From CAISIP01 sp031396205 (GTDB lineage: Bacteria; Pseudomonadota; Gammaproteobacteria; Burkholderiales; Burkholderiaceae_C), in NCBI GenBank assembly GCA_031396205.1, contig JANNKH010000127.1:1-64000 (forward strand): a stretch of DNA of 64,000 nt, read 5' to 3'. The position numbers and the translations under genes are program-made. The notes beneath the pieces were generated by a model that searched no databases, had not been told where the DNA came from, and was given only the letters and a program-made list of their open reading frames with translations. Below, in pieces: positions 17,453-25,700 of the stretch (its first letter is position 1; every line of letters begins with the position of its first letter).

Positions 17453-18832
17453 ATGAATTCGTATTTACCTGTTTCAGGCTGGACGCGCATCGGACAACGC
17501 GTGCGTGGCATGTTCAACCTGAACGACTCGCGCTGGGGCCGTGGCGACGACAAGGCGTCGGAAGATGGCAAGCCGCAGACACCCGAGCGCGATGATCCGC
17601 CAGAACCGCCTCCGGCGCCGAAAAATGGACGTTCGCGCGGGCAAGGGCCGCAACAAGGCCCGCCCGATCTGGACGAGTTGTGGCGCGATTTCAATCGCAA
17701 GCTGGGTGGTTTGTTTGGCGGTGGCCGCAACGGGGGCCGTGGGGGCAACGGCGCCAGTTCCGGCGGCGGCGGGTTCCAGCCAGACATGAAAAGTGCCGGC
17801 ATCGGTGCCGGCCTCATTGCAGCAGTCGCGGTGCTGATCTGGCTGGGCACGGGTTTTTTCATCGTGCAAGAGGGGCAGCAGGCGGTGGTGACCCAGTTCG
17901 GCAGTTACAAGAGCACGGTAGGCGCTGGCTTCAATTGGCGAATGCCGTACCCCATACAGCGCCATGAACTGGTGTTCGTGACCCAGATCCGTTCTGTCGA
18001 CGTCGGCCGTGACCTGGTGATCAAGGCCTCCGGTTTGCGCGATTCGGCGATGCTGACCGAGGACGAAAATATCGTTGAGATCAAGTTCGCAGTGCAATAC
18101 CGCCTGAGCGACGCGCGCGCATTCCTGTTTGAGAGCAAGAACCCGGCCGACGCCGTGGGTCAAGCTGCCGAGACCGCGGTGCGCGAGGTAGTGGGCAAGA
18201 TGCGCATGGATTCGGCGTTGTCGGAAGAGCGCGACCAGATCGCGCCGCGGGTGCGCGAGATCATGCAAAAGATCCTGGACCGCTACAAGGTCGGTATCGA
18301 GGTGGTCAACATCAACTTGCAACAGGGCGGTGTGCGGCCACCCGAACAGGTTCAGGCCGCGTTCGACGACGTGCTCAAGGCCGGACAGGAGCGCGAGCGA
18401 GCCAAGAACGAGGCCCAGGCCTATGCAAACGACGTGGTGCCTCGCGCAGTGGGCTCCGCGTCGCGACTGAAGGAAGAATCGGACGCCTACAAATCGCGCA
18501 TCGTGTCCCAGGCTCAAGGCGATGCACAACGCTTCAAGTCGGTTCTGGCCGAATACCAGAAAGCGCCCCAGGTCACCCGTGACCGCATGTACCTGGATAC
18601 CATGCAGCAGGTCTATTCCAACGTGACCAAGGTTCTGGTTGATTCACGTCAGGGCTCCAATTTGCTGTACTTGCCGTTGGACAAGATCATGCAGCAGACC
18701 CAGTCGGGTGTCGAAGCCGGTAGCGCGGGGCAGGCTGCTGCACCCGCCGGCGTTGTACCGCCCAGCGGCCCATCCACCCCCGATTCCCGCGCACGGGATG
18801 CGTCGCGTTCACGTGAACGCGATACCCGCTAG
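17453..18832 (+). CDS. hflK: HflK, FtsH-modulating SPFH membrane protein
   Basis: HflK forms with HflC a large inner-membrane complex that restrains the FtsH protease. The 459-residue protein has a long cytoplasmic Gly/Asn/Pro-rich N-terminus, a transmembrane segment near residues 115-135 (LIAAVAVLIWLGTGFFIV), and the SPFH/band-7 domain starting EGQQAVVTQFG. A charged helical region follows, then a Ser/Arg-rich tail (SRARDASRSRERDTR). It is longer than E. coli HflK (419) because of both tails. hflC starts 9 nt downstream. Confidence 0.95.
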   Translation: MNSYLPVSGWTRIGQRVRGMFNLNDSRWGRGDDKASEDGKPQTPERDDPPEPPPAPKNGRSRGQGPQQGPPDLDELWRDFNRKLGGLFGGGRNGGRGGNGASSGGGGFQPDMKSAGIGAGLIAAVAVLIWLGTGFFIVQEGQQAVVTQFGSYKSTVGAGFNWRMPYPIQRHELVFVTQIRSVDVGRDLVIKASGLRDSAMLTEDENIVEIKFAVQYRLSDARAFLFESKNPADAVGQAAETAVREVVGKMRMDSALSEERDQIAPRVREIMQKILDRYKVGIEVVNINLQQGGVRPPEQVQAAFDDVLKAGQERERAKNEAQAYANDVVPRAVGSASRLKEESDAYKSRIVSQAQGDAQRFKSVLAEYQKAPQVTRDRMYLDTMQQVYSNVTKVLVDSRQGSNLLYLPLDKIMQQTQSGVEAGSAGQAAAPAGVVPPSGPSTPDSRARDASRSRERDTR

Positions 18833-18841
18833 GACGACGCC

Positions 18842-19753
18842 ATGAACAGGTTAGGTTTCATTTTCACCAGCTTGCTCCTGATGCTGCTGATCGCCAGCTC
18901 CATGCTGTTCGTCGTGGACCAGCGGCAGTTTGGCGTGTTGTATGCGCTCGGTCAGATCAAGGAAGTCATCACCGAGCCAGGCTTGAACTTCAAGCTGCCC
19001 CCGCCATTCCAGAATGTCAGCTACATCGACAAGCGATTGCTCACGCTGGACAGCGTAGACACCGAACCGATGCTCACCGCCGAGAAGCAGCGCGTGGTGA
19101 TCGACTGGTATGTGCGCTGGCGCATAACCGATCCCGGAGCGTATATCCGCAACGTCGGACTGGACGAAACCGCCGGCGCGAATCAGCTCAACCGGGTGGT
19201 GCGCAATGCGTTCCAGGAAGAGATCAACAAGCGCACGGTCAAGGAACTGCTGTCGGCCAAGCGCGAGCAACTGACAGCCGACGTGCAGGGCGAAGTGATC
19301 GAAAAGGTCGGCGGTGCCAAGCCCTGGGGTATCGAGATCATCGACGTGCGTATCACGCGCGCTGACTACGTGGACACCATCACCGAATCGGTATACCGGC
19401 GTATGGAAGCCGAACGTAAGCGGGTGGCCAATGAACTGCGTTCCACCGGCGCAGCCGAAGGTGAAAAGATCCGCGCCGACGCCGATCGTCAGCGCGAAGT
19501 GACGATAGCGAATGCCTACCGGGACGCACAGAAAATCAAGGGTGAAGGCGATGCAGAAGCCGCGAGCATTTACGCCGAGGCATTCGGTCGCGACCCGCAG
19601 TTCGCACAGTTCTACCGCAGCCTGGACGCCTACAAAATGAGTTTCAACAAGAAGGGGGACGTGATGGTACTGGACCCGGCCTCGTCCGACTTCTTCAAGA
19701 CGCTGCGCGGCGCGGTGCCATCGGTTGCGCCGGCTGCGGCCACGAAGAAATAG
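18842..19753 (+). CDS. hflC: HflC, FtsH-modulating SPFH membrane protein
   Basis: This is the partner of HflK. An N-terminal transmembrane helix (about residues 5-23, GFIFTSLLLMLLIASSMLFV) is followed by the band-7 domain (DQRQFGVLYALGQIKEVI) and a coiled helical stretch (RMEAERKRVANELRSTGAAEGEKI) typical of the family. Its 303 residues fit. An AGGA precedes the ATG. A DUF2065 gene starts 3 nt after the stop, the same arrangement as in other Betaproteobacteria. Confidence 0.95.
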   Translation: MNRLGFIFTSLLLMLLIASSMLFVVDQRQFGVLYALGQIKEVITEPGLNFKLPPPFQNVSYIDKRLLTLDSVDTEPMLTAEKQRVVIDWYVRWRITDPGAYIRNVGLDETAGANQLNRVVRNAFQEEINKRTVKELLSAKREQLTADVQGEVIEKVGGAKPWGIEIIDVRITRADYVDTITESVYRRMEAERKRVANELRSTGAAEGEKIRADADRQREVTIANAYRDAQKIKGEGDAEAASIYAEAFGRDPQFAQFYRSLDAYKMSFNKKGDVMVLDPASSDFFKTLRGAVPSVAPAAATKK

Positions 19754-19756
19754 CGC

Positions 19757-19948
19757 TTGGACGCCAGCGACACCTTCTTCCTTGCGCTGGCAATGGTGCT
19801 GGTGATCGAGGGTGTTTTCCCCTTCCTTTCACCGACCGCGTGGCGGCGCATGTTCCAGCAGCTCCTGCAAATGCAGGATGGGCAGATTCGCTTCTTTGGC
19901 CTGTGCAGCATCCTGGGCGGACTGGTGCTGATCTGGTTGCTTTCCTGA
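19757..19948 (+). CDS. DUF2065 (YjeT-like) small membrane protein
   Basis: This 63-residue protein starts at TTG. It has two predicted transmembrane helices (about residues 7-24 and 44-62) joined by a short cytoplasmic loop containing WRRMFQQLLQM. Size, layout and location directly after hflC match the YjeT/DUF2065 family. Function is unknown; the constant association with hflKC suggests a role in membrane quality control, which is inference. A 78-bp repeat begins at its last codon. Confidence 0.85.
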   Translation: MDASDTFFLALAMVLVIEGVFPFLSPTAWRRMFQQLLQMQDGQIRFFGLCSILGGLVLIWLLS

Positions 19949-20022
19949 TCGCCCCCAGCCCTGGCTTCGCCAGGCCCCCCAAGGGGGTGCCAGAAAACTT
20001 GGGAGCGGCCCGGCGTTTTCTT
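19945..20022 (+). repeat. 78-bp intergenic repeat, unit 1 of 2
   Basis: First copy of a direct tandem repeat between the DUF2065 gene and hisZ. It contains two internal inverted repeats, CCTGGC-ttc-GCCAGG and a C-run/G-run stem (CCCCC-aa-GGGGG), and ends in GGCGTTTTCTT. The unit starts inside the DUF2065 stop region. Similar hairpin-rich elements are, as I recall, scattered between genes in Comamonadaceae genomes. The strand given is arbitrary. Confidence 0.9.
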
Positions 20023-20100
20023 CTGATCGCCCCCAGCCCTGGCTTCGCCAGGCCCCCCAAGGGGGTGCCAGAAATCTTGGGAGCGGCCCGGCGTTTTCTC
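20023..20100 (+). repeat. 78-bp intergenic repeat, unit 2 of 2
   Basis: Second copy, directly abutting the first. By eye it differs at two positions (gaaaactt versus gaaatctt, and the final base). The GGCGTTTTC end after strong stems could act as a weak transcription terminator or mRNA-stabilising structure for the upstream hflKC operon. Confidence 0.9.
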
Positions 20101-20127
20101 AAGAGCCGGGAGCCAGAATGCTGCCGG

Positions 20128-20133
20128 TAGAAT
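20128..20133 (+). promoter_or_regulatory. Possible -10 element for hisZ-purA
   Basis: TAGAAT lies 33 bp before the hisZ ATG and just after the repeat pair. No clear -35 is present at 16-18 bp. It resembles the candidate upstream of ndk. Confidence 0.3.
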
Positions 20134-20160
20134 CGCCGTTTTAACAGCGCTCGAAAAAAC

Positions 20161-21309
20161 ATGTCCGCCTGGGTCCTGCCGGATCACATCGCTGATGTCC
20201 TGCCATCTGAAGCGCGCCATATCGAAGAGCTGAGACGGGACCTGCTGGACACCGCCCGGCGCTACGGCTATGAACTGGTGATGCCGCCGATGCTCGAGCA
20301 CCTCGAGTCCCTGCTGAGCGGCACCGGCAGGACGCTTGATCTGCAGACCTTCAAACTGGTCGACCAGCTCTCGGGCCGCATGCTCGGGCTGCGGGCGGAT
20401 TGCACCCCCCAAGTGGCTCGTATTGATGCGCACCTGCTCAACCGCGCGGGAGTGACGCGGCTGTGTTACTGCGGTCCGGTGCTGCATACGCGACCCGACA
20501 AACCCCATGCGACGCGCGAGCCTTTGCAGTTCGGTGGCGAGATCTACGGGCACAGTGGCCTGGAGGCCGATCTGGAAATCCTGCTGCTGGCGCTCGACTG
20601 CCTGGCGGCGGCAGGGGTCCCGTCGCCGATGGTCGACCTGGCCGATGTGCGCATCGTTGATGAACTGCTCTCGGATGCCCAGGCGCAACCCGAGCATCTG
20701 GAGGAGATCCACCGCGCATTGGCGGCCAAGGACACCAGCGAGCTGGCTGGGCTGACGAAGGGTTTCGATGCGCCGTCGCGCGACGCGTTACGCGCGCTGG
20801 CCAACCTGTATGGGGATGCAAGTGTTCTTGAACGAGCGCGCACCATCCTGCCGGCCCGGCCGGGCATCACCGCGGCGCTGGACAACCTGCAGTGGCTGGC
20901 CCGCCACTTGCCGTCGGTCGACATCAGCTTTGATCTGGCCGACCTGCGTGGTTATGCATACTACAGCGGCGCGCGGTTTTCCATCTATTCCCAGGGCGCG
21001 GTCGATGCGATTGCGCGCGGCGGGCGCTACGACGAGGTCGGAGCGGCCTTTGGACGCAACCGGCCCGCCGTCGGCTTCAGCCTGGATGTCAAGGCCCTGG
21101 TTGCCGCTGTCGCGCCACGGCCATTGCATGCGGCGATACGGGCTCCATGGAGTGAGGCTGACGATGTGCGCAAGGCCATCGCGTCCTTGCGCGCCAGGGG
21201 CGAGACTGTAGTGTGCGTATTGCCGGGGCATGAAAACGAAGTCGATGAGTTCCAGTGCGATCGCGAACTGCTGCAGGTTGCGGGGCAATGGGTTGTGCAG
21301 GCAATGTGA
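20161..21309 (+). CDS. hisZ: ATP phosphoribosyltransferase regulatory subunit HisZ
   Basis: HisZ is a catalytically inactive histidyl-tRNA synthetase paralogue that activates the short-form HisG in histidine biosynthesis. The 382-residue protein has the HisS-like core (LRADCTPQVARIDAHLL, GGEIYGH, FDLADLRGYAYYSGARF, GGRYDEVG) but no anticodon-binding domain, as expected for HisZ. hisG is not in the window. The location before purA is common in Betaproteobacteria. The purA start follows 12 nt after the stop. Confidence 0.95.
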   Translation: MSAWVLPDHIADVLPSEARHIEELRRDLLDTARRYGYELVMPPMLEHLESLLSGTGRTLDLQTFKLVDQLSGRMLGLRADCTPQVARIDAHLLNRAGVTRLCYCGPVLHTRPDKPHATREPLQFGGEIYGHSGLEADLEILLLALDCLAAAGVPSPMVDLADVRIVDELLSDAQAQPEHLEEIHRALAAKDTSELAGLTKGFDAPSRDALRALANLYGDASVLERARTILPARPGITAALDNLQWLARHLPSVDISFDLADLRGYAYYSGARFSIYSQGAVDAIARGGRYDEVGAAFGRNRPAVGFSLDVKALVAAVAPRPLHAAIRAPWSEADDVRKAIASLRARGETVVCVLPGHENEVDEFQCDRELLQVAGQWVVQAM

Positions 21310-21321
21310 GGCAGGTTTGAC

Positions 21322-22698
21322 ATGAAATCGAGCACGGGACGAAACGTCGTCGTCGTCGGCACCCAATGGGGCGACGAGGGCAAGGGCAAGCTGGTGGACT
21401 GGTTGACCGAGAGCGCCCAGGGCGTTGTACGCTTCCAGGGCGGTCACAATGCCGGGCACACCCTGGTCATCAATGGGGTCAAGACCGCGCTGCACCTGAT
21501 ACCGAGCGGCATCATGCGCGCGGGCGTGAAATGCTACATCGGAAACGGCGTGGTCTTGTCCGCGGCCAAGCTGTTGGAGGAGATCGAGGGACTCGAGCGT
21601 GCCGGTGTCGAGGTTCGGTCCCGGCTGCGCATCAGCGAAGCCTGCCCGCTGATCCTGCCGATCCACGTCGCGCTGGATGTGGCGCGCGAGGCAGCCCGGG
21701 AGCAGGGCGGTAACGCCCGCATCGGCACCACCGGGCGCGGCATCGGACCGGCGTATGAGGACAAGGTGGCCCGCCGCGCGTTGCGCGTGCAGGACCTCAA
21801 GTATCCGCAGCGGTTCGAGGCCAAGCTGCGGGAGTTGCTGGAATTGCACAACCATGTGCTGACCACCTACCTGGGTTCTGCGCGCTTCACGTTCGATGAC
21901 CATCTGTCGCCATATCTGGTGGCCGGGCAGGTGCAGCTGCAACCGGTGCTCGACGAGGCCATGCGCCATGCCGAACTGTTGCGCCCAATGATGGCCGACG
22001 TTTCGCGCGAGCTCAACGAGGCGCATGCACATGGCGCCAACCTCCTTTTCGAGGGGGCTCAGGGCACCTTGCTCGACGTAGACCATGGAACCTACCCCTT
22101 TGTCACCTCCAGCAACTGCGTTGCCGGGAATGCTGCTGCGGGTTCGGGTGTCGGACCGGGCCTGCTGCACTATGTACTGGGAATCACCAAGGCCTACTGC
22201 ACCCGTGTCGGCGGGGGTCCCTTCCCAACCGAGCTCGACTGGGAAGAGCCGGGTACGCCGGGCTACCACATGAGTACCATTGGCGCCGAGAAAGGCGTTA
22301 CCACCGGCCGTTCACGACGCTGTGGCTGGTTCGACGCCGCCTTGCTCAAGCGTTCGGCCCAGGTCAATGGCTTGTCCGGGCTGTGTGTGACCAAGCTTGA
22401 CGTGCTCGATGGTTTGCAGACGCTCAAACTATGTACCGGTTACGAGCTCGACGGTGGGACCGTGGACATCCTGCCGATGGGTGCTGAGGAGATTGCGCGC
22501 TGCAAACCGATCTACGAGGAAATGCAGGGCTGGAGCGAAAGCACGGTCGGCGTGACACGCTACGATGCCCTGCCAATCGCAGCGCGGCTGTACCTGCAGC
22601 GCATCGAGCATTTCACCGGTGTCCCGATCCACATGGTGTCGACCAGCCCTGATCGCGACCACACTATCATGATGCGGCATCCGTTCCTGGCCGATTAA
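21322..22698 (+). CDS. purA: Adenylosuccinate synthetase
   Basis: PurA joins IMP and aspartate using GTP, the first committed step to AMP. The N-terminal signature VVVGTQWGDEGKGKLVD and the GHNAGHT motif are clear. Also present are TTGRGIGPAYEDK and the C-terminal TTGRSRRCGWFDA segment. At 458 residues it is a little longer than E. coli PurA (432). It lies between hisZ and a phosphoribosyltransferase that could also serve purine salvage. Confidence 0.97.
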   Translation: MKSSTGRNVVVVGTQWGDEGKGKLVDWLTESAQGVVRFQGGHNAGHTLVINGVKTALHLIPSGIMRAGVKCYIGNGVVLSAAKLLEEIEGLERAGVEVRSRLRISEACPLILPIHVALDVAREAAREQGGNARIGTTGRGIGPAYEDKVARRALRVQDLKYPQRFEAKLRELLELHNHVLTTYLGSARFTFDDHLSPYLVAGQVQLQPVLDEAMRHAELLRPMMADVSRELNEAHAHGANLLFEGAQGTLLDVDHGTYPFVTSSNCVAGNAAAGSGVGPGLLHYVLGITKAYCTRVGGGPFPTELDWEEPGTPGYHMSTIGAEKGVTTGRSRRCGWFDAALLKRSAQVNGLSGLCVTKLDVLDGLQTLKLCTGYELDGGTVDILPMGAEEIARCKPIYEEMQGWSESTVGVTRYDALPIAARLYLQRIEHFTGVPIHMVSTSPDRDHTIMMRHPFLAD

Positions 22699-22743
22699 GG
22701 CCTGCTCAACCGACATCTCCCATCGACCCGGAAGGATCACAGC

Positions 22744-23268
22744 ATGTTGACAGAAGATGGCAAACACCTGTATGTCAGTTACGACGAATACCACAACCTG
22801 ATCGAGAAGCTTGCCATCCGCGTGCACCAGTCGGGTTGGCAGTTCGACACCATCTTGTGCCTGGCGCGCGGCGGCATGCGCCCGGGCGACATCCTGTCGC
22901 GCATCTTCGACAAGCCGTTGGCGATCATGTCGACCAGTTCGTATCGGGCCGAGGCCGGCACCGAGCAGGGCGTGCTGGATATCGCCCACTACATCACGAC
23001 GCCCCGGGGCGAGATCGCGGGCAAGGTGCTGCTGGTCGACGACCTGGCCGACACCGGCAAGACCTTGGCCGCGGTGATCGATCAATTGCGCAACAACTAC
23101 GTGCCGATCACCGAACTGCGCAGCGCCGTGATCTGGACCAAGGGCGTCTCGGCCTTCAAGGCCGACTATTCGGTCGAGTTCCTGCCAACCAATCCATGGA
23201 TCCACCAGCCCTTCGAAGGCTATGACGCGATGCGACCCGAGCAACTGATCGCCAAATGGAGCGTATGA
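22744..23268 (+). CDS. Purine phosphoribosyltransferase (xanthine/hypoxanthine-guanine type)
   Basis: This 174-residue type I phosphoribosyltransferase carries the PRPP-binding motif VLLVDDLADTGKTL and an N-terminal RGGMRPGDILSR loop. The order purA-phosphoribosyltransferase fits purine salvage: a free base plus PRPP gives a nucleotide. The exact base (hypoxanthine, guanine or xanthine) cannot be read from the sequence. A strong GGAAGGA ribosome-binding site precedes the ATG. The stop lies 13 nt before the next gene. Confidence 0.85.
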   Translation: MLTEDGKHLYVSYDEYHNLIEKLAIRVHQSGWQFDTILCLARGGMRPGDILSRIFDKPLAIMSTSSYRAEAGTEQGVLDIAHYITTPRGEIAGKVLLVDDLADTGKTLAAVIDQLRNNYVPITELRSAVIWTKGVSAFKADYSVEFLPTNPWIHQPFEGYDAMRPEQLIAKWSV

Positions 23269-23281
23269 AACAATTGCGACC

Positions 23282-24490
23282 ATGCCTGACATTGCGACCA
23301 ACCTGATCCACCACCCCTATCTGCCTCCCGGCGGATTTGTTTCGCCGCAACCGGGCGTGTTCAAGGCCTCGACGGTGATATTTCCCAACGTGGCTGCAAT
23401 GCGCAGTGCCGATTGGAAGGACAAGACCGGCTACACCTACGGCCTGCACGGCACACCCACCACTTTCATGCTGGAGGAACGGCTTGCCACGCTGGAGGGC
23501 GGTCTGCAGTGCCTGCTGGTGCCCAGTGGACTGGCGGCCATTGCATCGGTCAACCTGTCGTTGCTGGCCACAGGAGACGAAGTGCTGCTGCCGAACAACG
23601 TCTACGGACCGTCCAGAACGCTGGCGGCAGGAGAACTCCTCGCCTGGGGCATCGCGCATAGCTATTACGACCCAATGGATCCGCAAGACCTGGCTGCCAG
23701 GATCGGGCCGAACACAAAGCTGGTGTGGCTGGAGGCGGCCGGATCGGTCACGCTGGAGTTCCCCGACCTGCCGGAGTTGCTGCGCATCTGCAAGGAAAAA
23801 TCGGTGCTGACCGCGCTCGACAACACCTGGGGCGCCGGCATTGCGTTTCGTCCGTTCGACCTGTTGCCCGGCTCCGACAGTCCGATGGCCGTCGACCTGA
23901 CGGTACATGCGCTGACCAAGTATCCGAGTGGCGGTGGCGACGTGCTGATGGGTAGCATCATCACCCGCGACCCGAAACTGCACATGCGGCTCAAGCTCAC
24001 CCATATGCGACTCGGGCTTGCGGTGGGTGCCAATGATGCCGAAGCCGTGCTGCGCAGTCTGCCCAGTATCTTGCTGCGCTACCAGGCGCACGATGCCACG
24101 ACGCGGTTGCTGGCGCAATGGGCGACAACCCTGCCGGAATTTTGCCAAGTACTGCATCCGGCGCTACCCCAGTCGCCGGGGCACGCGCATTGGCGTGCCC
24201 TGTGTGGACAAGGACCCGGCCGTGCCGCCGGCCTTTTCAGCGTCGTGATCGCCGCGCAATACAACCGGCAGCAGGTGGACGACTTTTGCGACGCGTTGCA
24301 ATTGTTCAAACTTGGTTACAGCTGGGGTGGTCCGATGAGCCTGGTGGTTCCCTACGACATGGCAGCCATGCGCAGTCGTTGGCCGCAAACCCTGCAACCG
24401 GGCACGTTGGTGCGATTCAGTGCGGGCCTGGAAGCGGCCTCCGATCTGCAGCGCGATATCGAGCAGGCCGTGCGCCGGGCGCTGCGCTGA
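23282..24490 (+). CDS. metC: Cystathionine beta-lyase (MetC-like PLP enzyme)
   Basis: This 402-residue Cys/Met-metabolism PLP enzyme has YTYGLHGTPTTFMLEERLA near the N-terminus. The PLP lysine is in HALTKYPSGGGDVLMG, the segment LDNTWGAG carries the cofactor-binding Asp, and RFSAGLE lies near the C-terminus. This family cleaves cystathionine to homocysteine, pyruvate and ammonia in methionine synthesis. The MetC form is suggested by GLHGTPT and the TWGAG motif. Related lyases differ by few residues, so the substrate is inferred. Confidence 0.85.
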   Translation: MPDIATNLIHHPYLPPGGFVSPQPGVFKASTVIFPNVAAMRSADWKDKTGYTYGLHGTPTTFMLEERLATLEGGLQCLLVPSGLAAIASVNLSLLATGDEVLLPNNVYGPSRTLAAGELLAWGIAHSYYDPMDPQDLAARIGPNTKLVWLEAAGSVTLEFPDLPELLRICKEKSVLTALDNTWGAGIAFRPFDLLPGSDSPMAVDLTVHALTKYPSGGGDVLMGSIITRDPKLHMRLKLTHMRLGLAVGANDAEAVLRSLPSILLRYQAHDATTRLLAQWATTLPEFCQVLHPALPQSPGHAHWRALCGQGPGRAAGLFSVVIAAQYNRQQVDDFCDALQLFKLGYSWGGPMSLVVPYDMAAMRSRWPQTLQPGTLVRFSAGLEAASDLQRDIEQAVRRALR

Positions 24491-24531
24491 TTGCATGCAC
24501 TTGCCAGTGGCCGCCGCCGTTTCGGGGGGTT

Positions 24532-25440
24532 ATGCTGTCGCTCATGGCCCCGACAAGCGAATCGCACACCCGCAACTCTGCAGACCCGTCTTCGCGCGAG
24601 GCATCAGATTCCACCGCGCCGGCACCGTATTACCTGCCCCCACCCGAGGGCCCGCAAAAAACAATTGCTGAACTCAACGTGGGCGCGCCGCTGCGGTGGC
24701 TGGCCGCAGGATGGCGGGATATGCGGGCATACCGTGGCATTGCGCTGTTCTACGGATCATGCTTTTGGCTGATGGCCGTCGTGTTGGGGCTGGTATTTCG
24801 CAACAGGCCCGAATACGCGATGTCGATCGCGTCCGGCTGCCTGCTGGTCGGCCCGTTTCTCGCCATGGGTCTGTATGAAGTCAGCCGCCGCCGCGAAGCC
24901 GGGCTGGTACCAGACCTGGCGTCATCCCTCACCTGCTGGGATGTCCGCTTGCGCAGTGTCGGCCTGCTGGTATTGGTGCTGATCGTGCTCGAGCTCGTCT
25001 GGGGCAGGGCGTCGCTGGTCGTTTTTGCGGTCTTCTTCAATACCGGCATGCCTTCGACCACCGGGGTGATCAGCGCCATCTTCAATCCACAGAACTGGGA
25101 TTTCGTCGCGGTGTACCTGGTCGTTGGCGGCGCGTTTGCGGGCCTGGTCTATGCCCTAGCCGTGGTGTCGATCCCGATGATTCTGGACCGTGACACCGAC
25201 GCCATATCAGCCGCCATCACCAGCCTGCAGGTGGTAGTCCAAAATCCCGGCGTGATGCTGCTGTGGGGCGGCCTGATCACCGCGCTGGTGGCAATGGCCC
25301 TGCTGCCTTGGGGCCTGGGGCTGATGGTAGTCGGCCCTTGGCTGGGGCATGCCAGCTGGCACGCCTACCGCGGATCGGTCGTCTGGCGCGACGACGATGC
25401 GACGGCACCGGCGCGTGATGGTTACCGACCCAATGCCTGA
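24532..25440 (+). CDS. DUF2189 multi-spanning membrane protein
   Basis: This 302-residue integral membrane protein has a polar, Ser/Pro-rich N-terminal tail of about 55 residues and then about six hydrophobic helices. LRWLAAGWRDMRAYRGIALFYG opens the membrane domain and WHAYRGSVVWR closes it, which is the DUF2189 layout. A GGGGGGTT precedes the ATG at 24532; an ATG at 24544 is an alternative. Function is unknown. It stands alone between metC and a small basic protein. Confidence 0.75.
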   Translation: MLSLMAPTSESHTRNSADPSSREASDSTAPAPYYLPPPEGPQKTIAELNVGAPLRWLAAGWRDMRAYRGIALFYGSCFWLMAVVLGLVFRNRPEYAMSIASGCLLVGPFLAMGLYEVSRRREAGLVPDLASSLTCWDVRLRSVGLLVLVLIVLELVWGRASLVVFAVFFNTGMPSTTGVISAIFNPQNWDFVAVYLVVGGAFAGLVYALAVVSIPMILDRDTDAISAAITSLQVVVQNPGVMLLWGGLITALVAMALLPWGLGLMVVGPWLGHASWHAYRGSVVWRDDDATAPARDGYRPNA

Positions 25441-25514
25441 TCCATTGTGCTGCGGCCGTTTTTGATCTGATCGGGCTGAACTGTTAAAGTGGCGTATCCA
25501 TCTGAAAGGTCAAA

Positions 25515-25700
25515 TTGGCAACTCCCAACTACGGATACGAAAAGCGGCAGAAAGAACTTGCCAAGAAGCGCAAGAAGGAAGACAAGCTCAAGGAGAAAGC
25601 CCAGCGCAAGCAGGGCGGGCCGGGTGATTTCGAGCACGGCCAGAGCTACATCGACCATTCGCCAGCCCCCGTCGACGGCGGACAGAAATCACCGGGCTGA
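25515..25700 (+). CDS. Small Lys-rich protein, conserved in Betaproteobacteria
   Basis: This 61-residue protein starts at TTG, with GAAAGG about 6-10 nt upstream. The first half is very basic (KRQKELAKKRKKEDKLKEKAQRK) and likely a single helix; the second half is acidic/polar (GDFEHGQSYIDHSPAPVDG). I have seen similar short proteins beginning MATPNYGYEKRQKEL in Burkholderiales. The composition would suit nucleic-acid or ribosome binding, but no function is known. The last 12 bp overlap the convergent mnmH. Confidence 0.55.
   Translation: MATPNYGYEKRQKELAKKRKKEDKLKEKAQRKQGGPGDFEHGQSYIDHSPAPVDGGQKSPG

Noticed and set aside
20161..21309. Second histidyl-tRNA synthetase
   Set aside because: It lacks the anticodon-binding domain and sits beside purA as HisZ does; the true synthetase is at 11247-12560.
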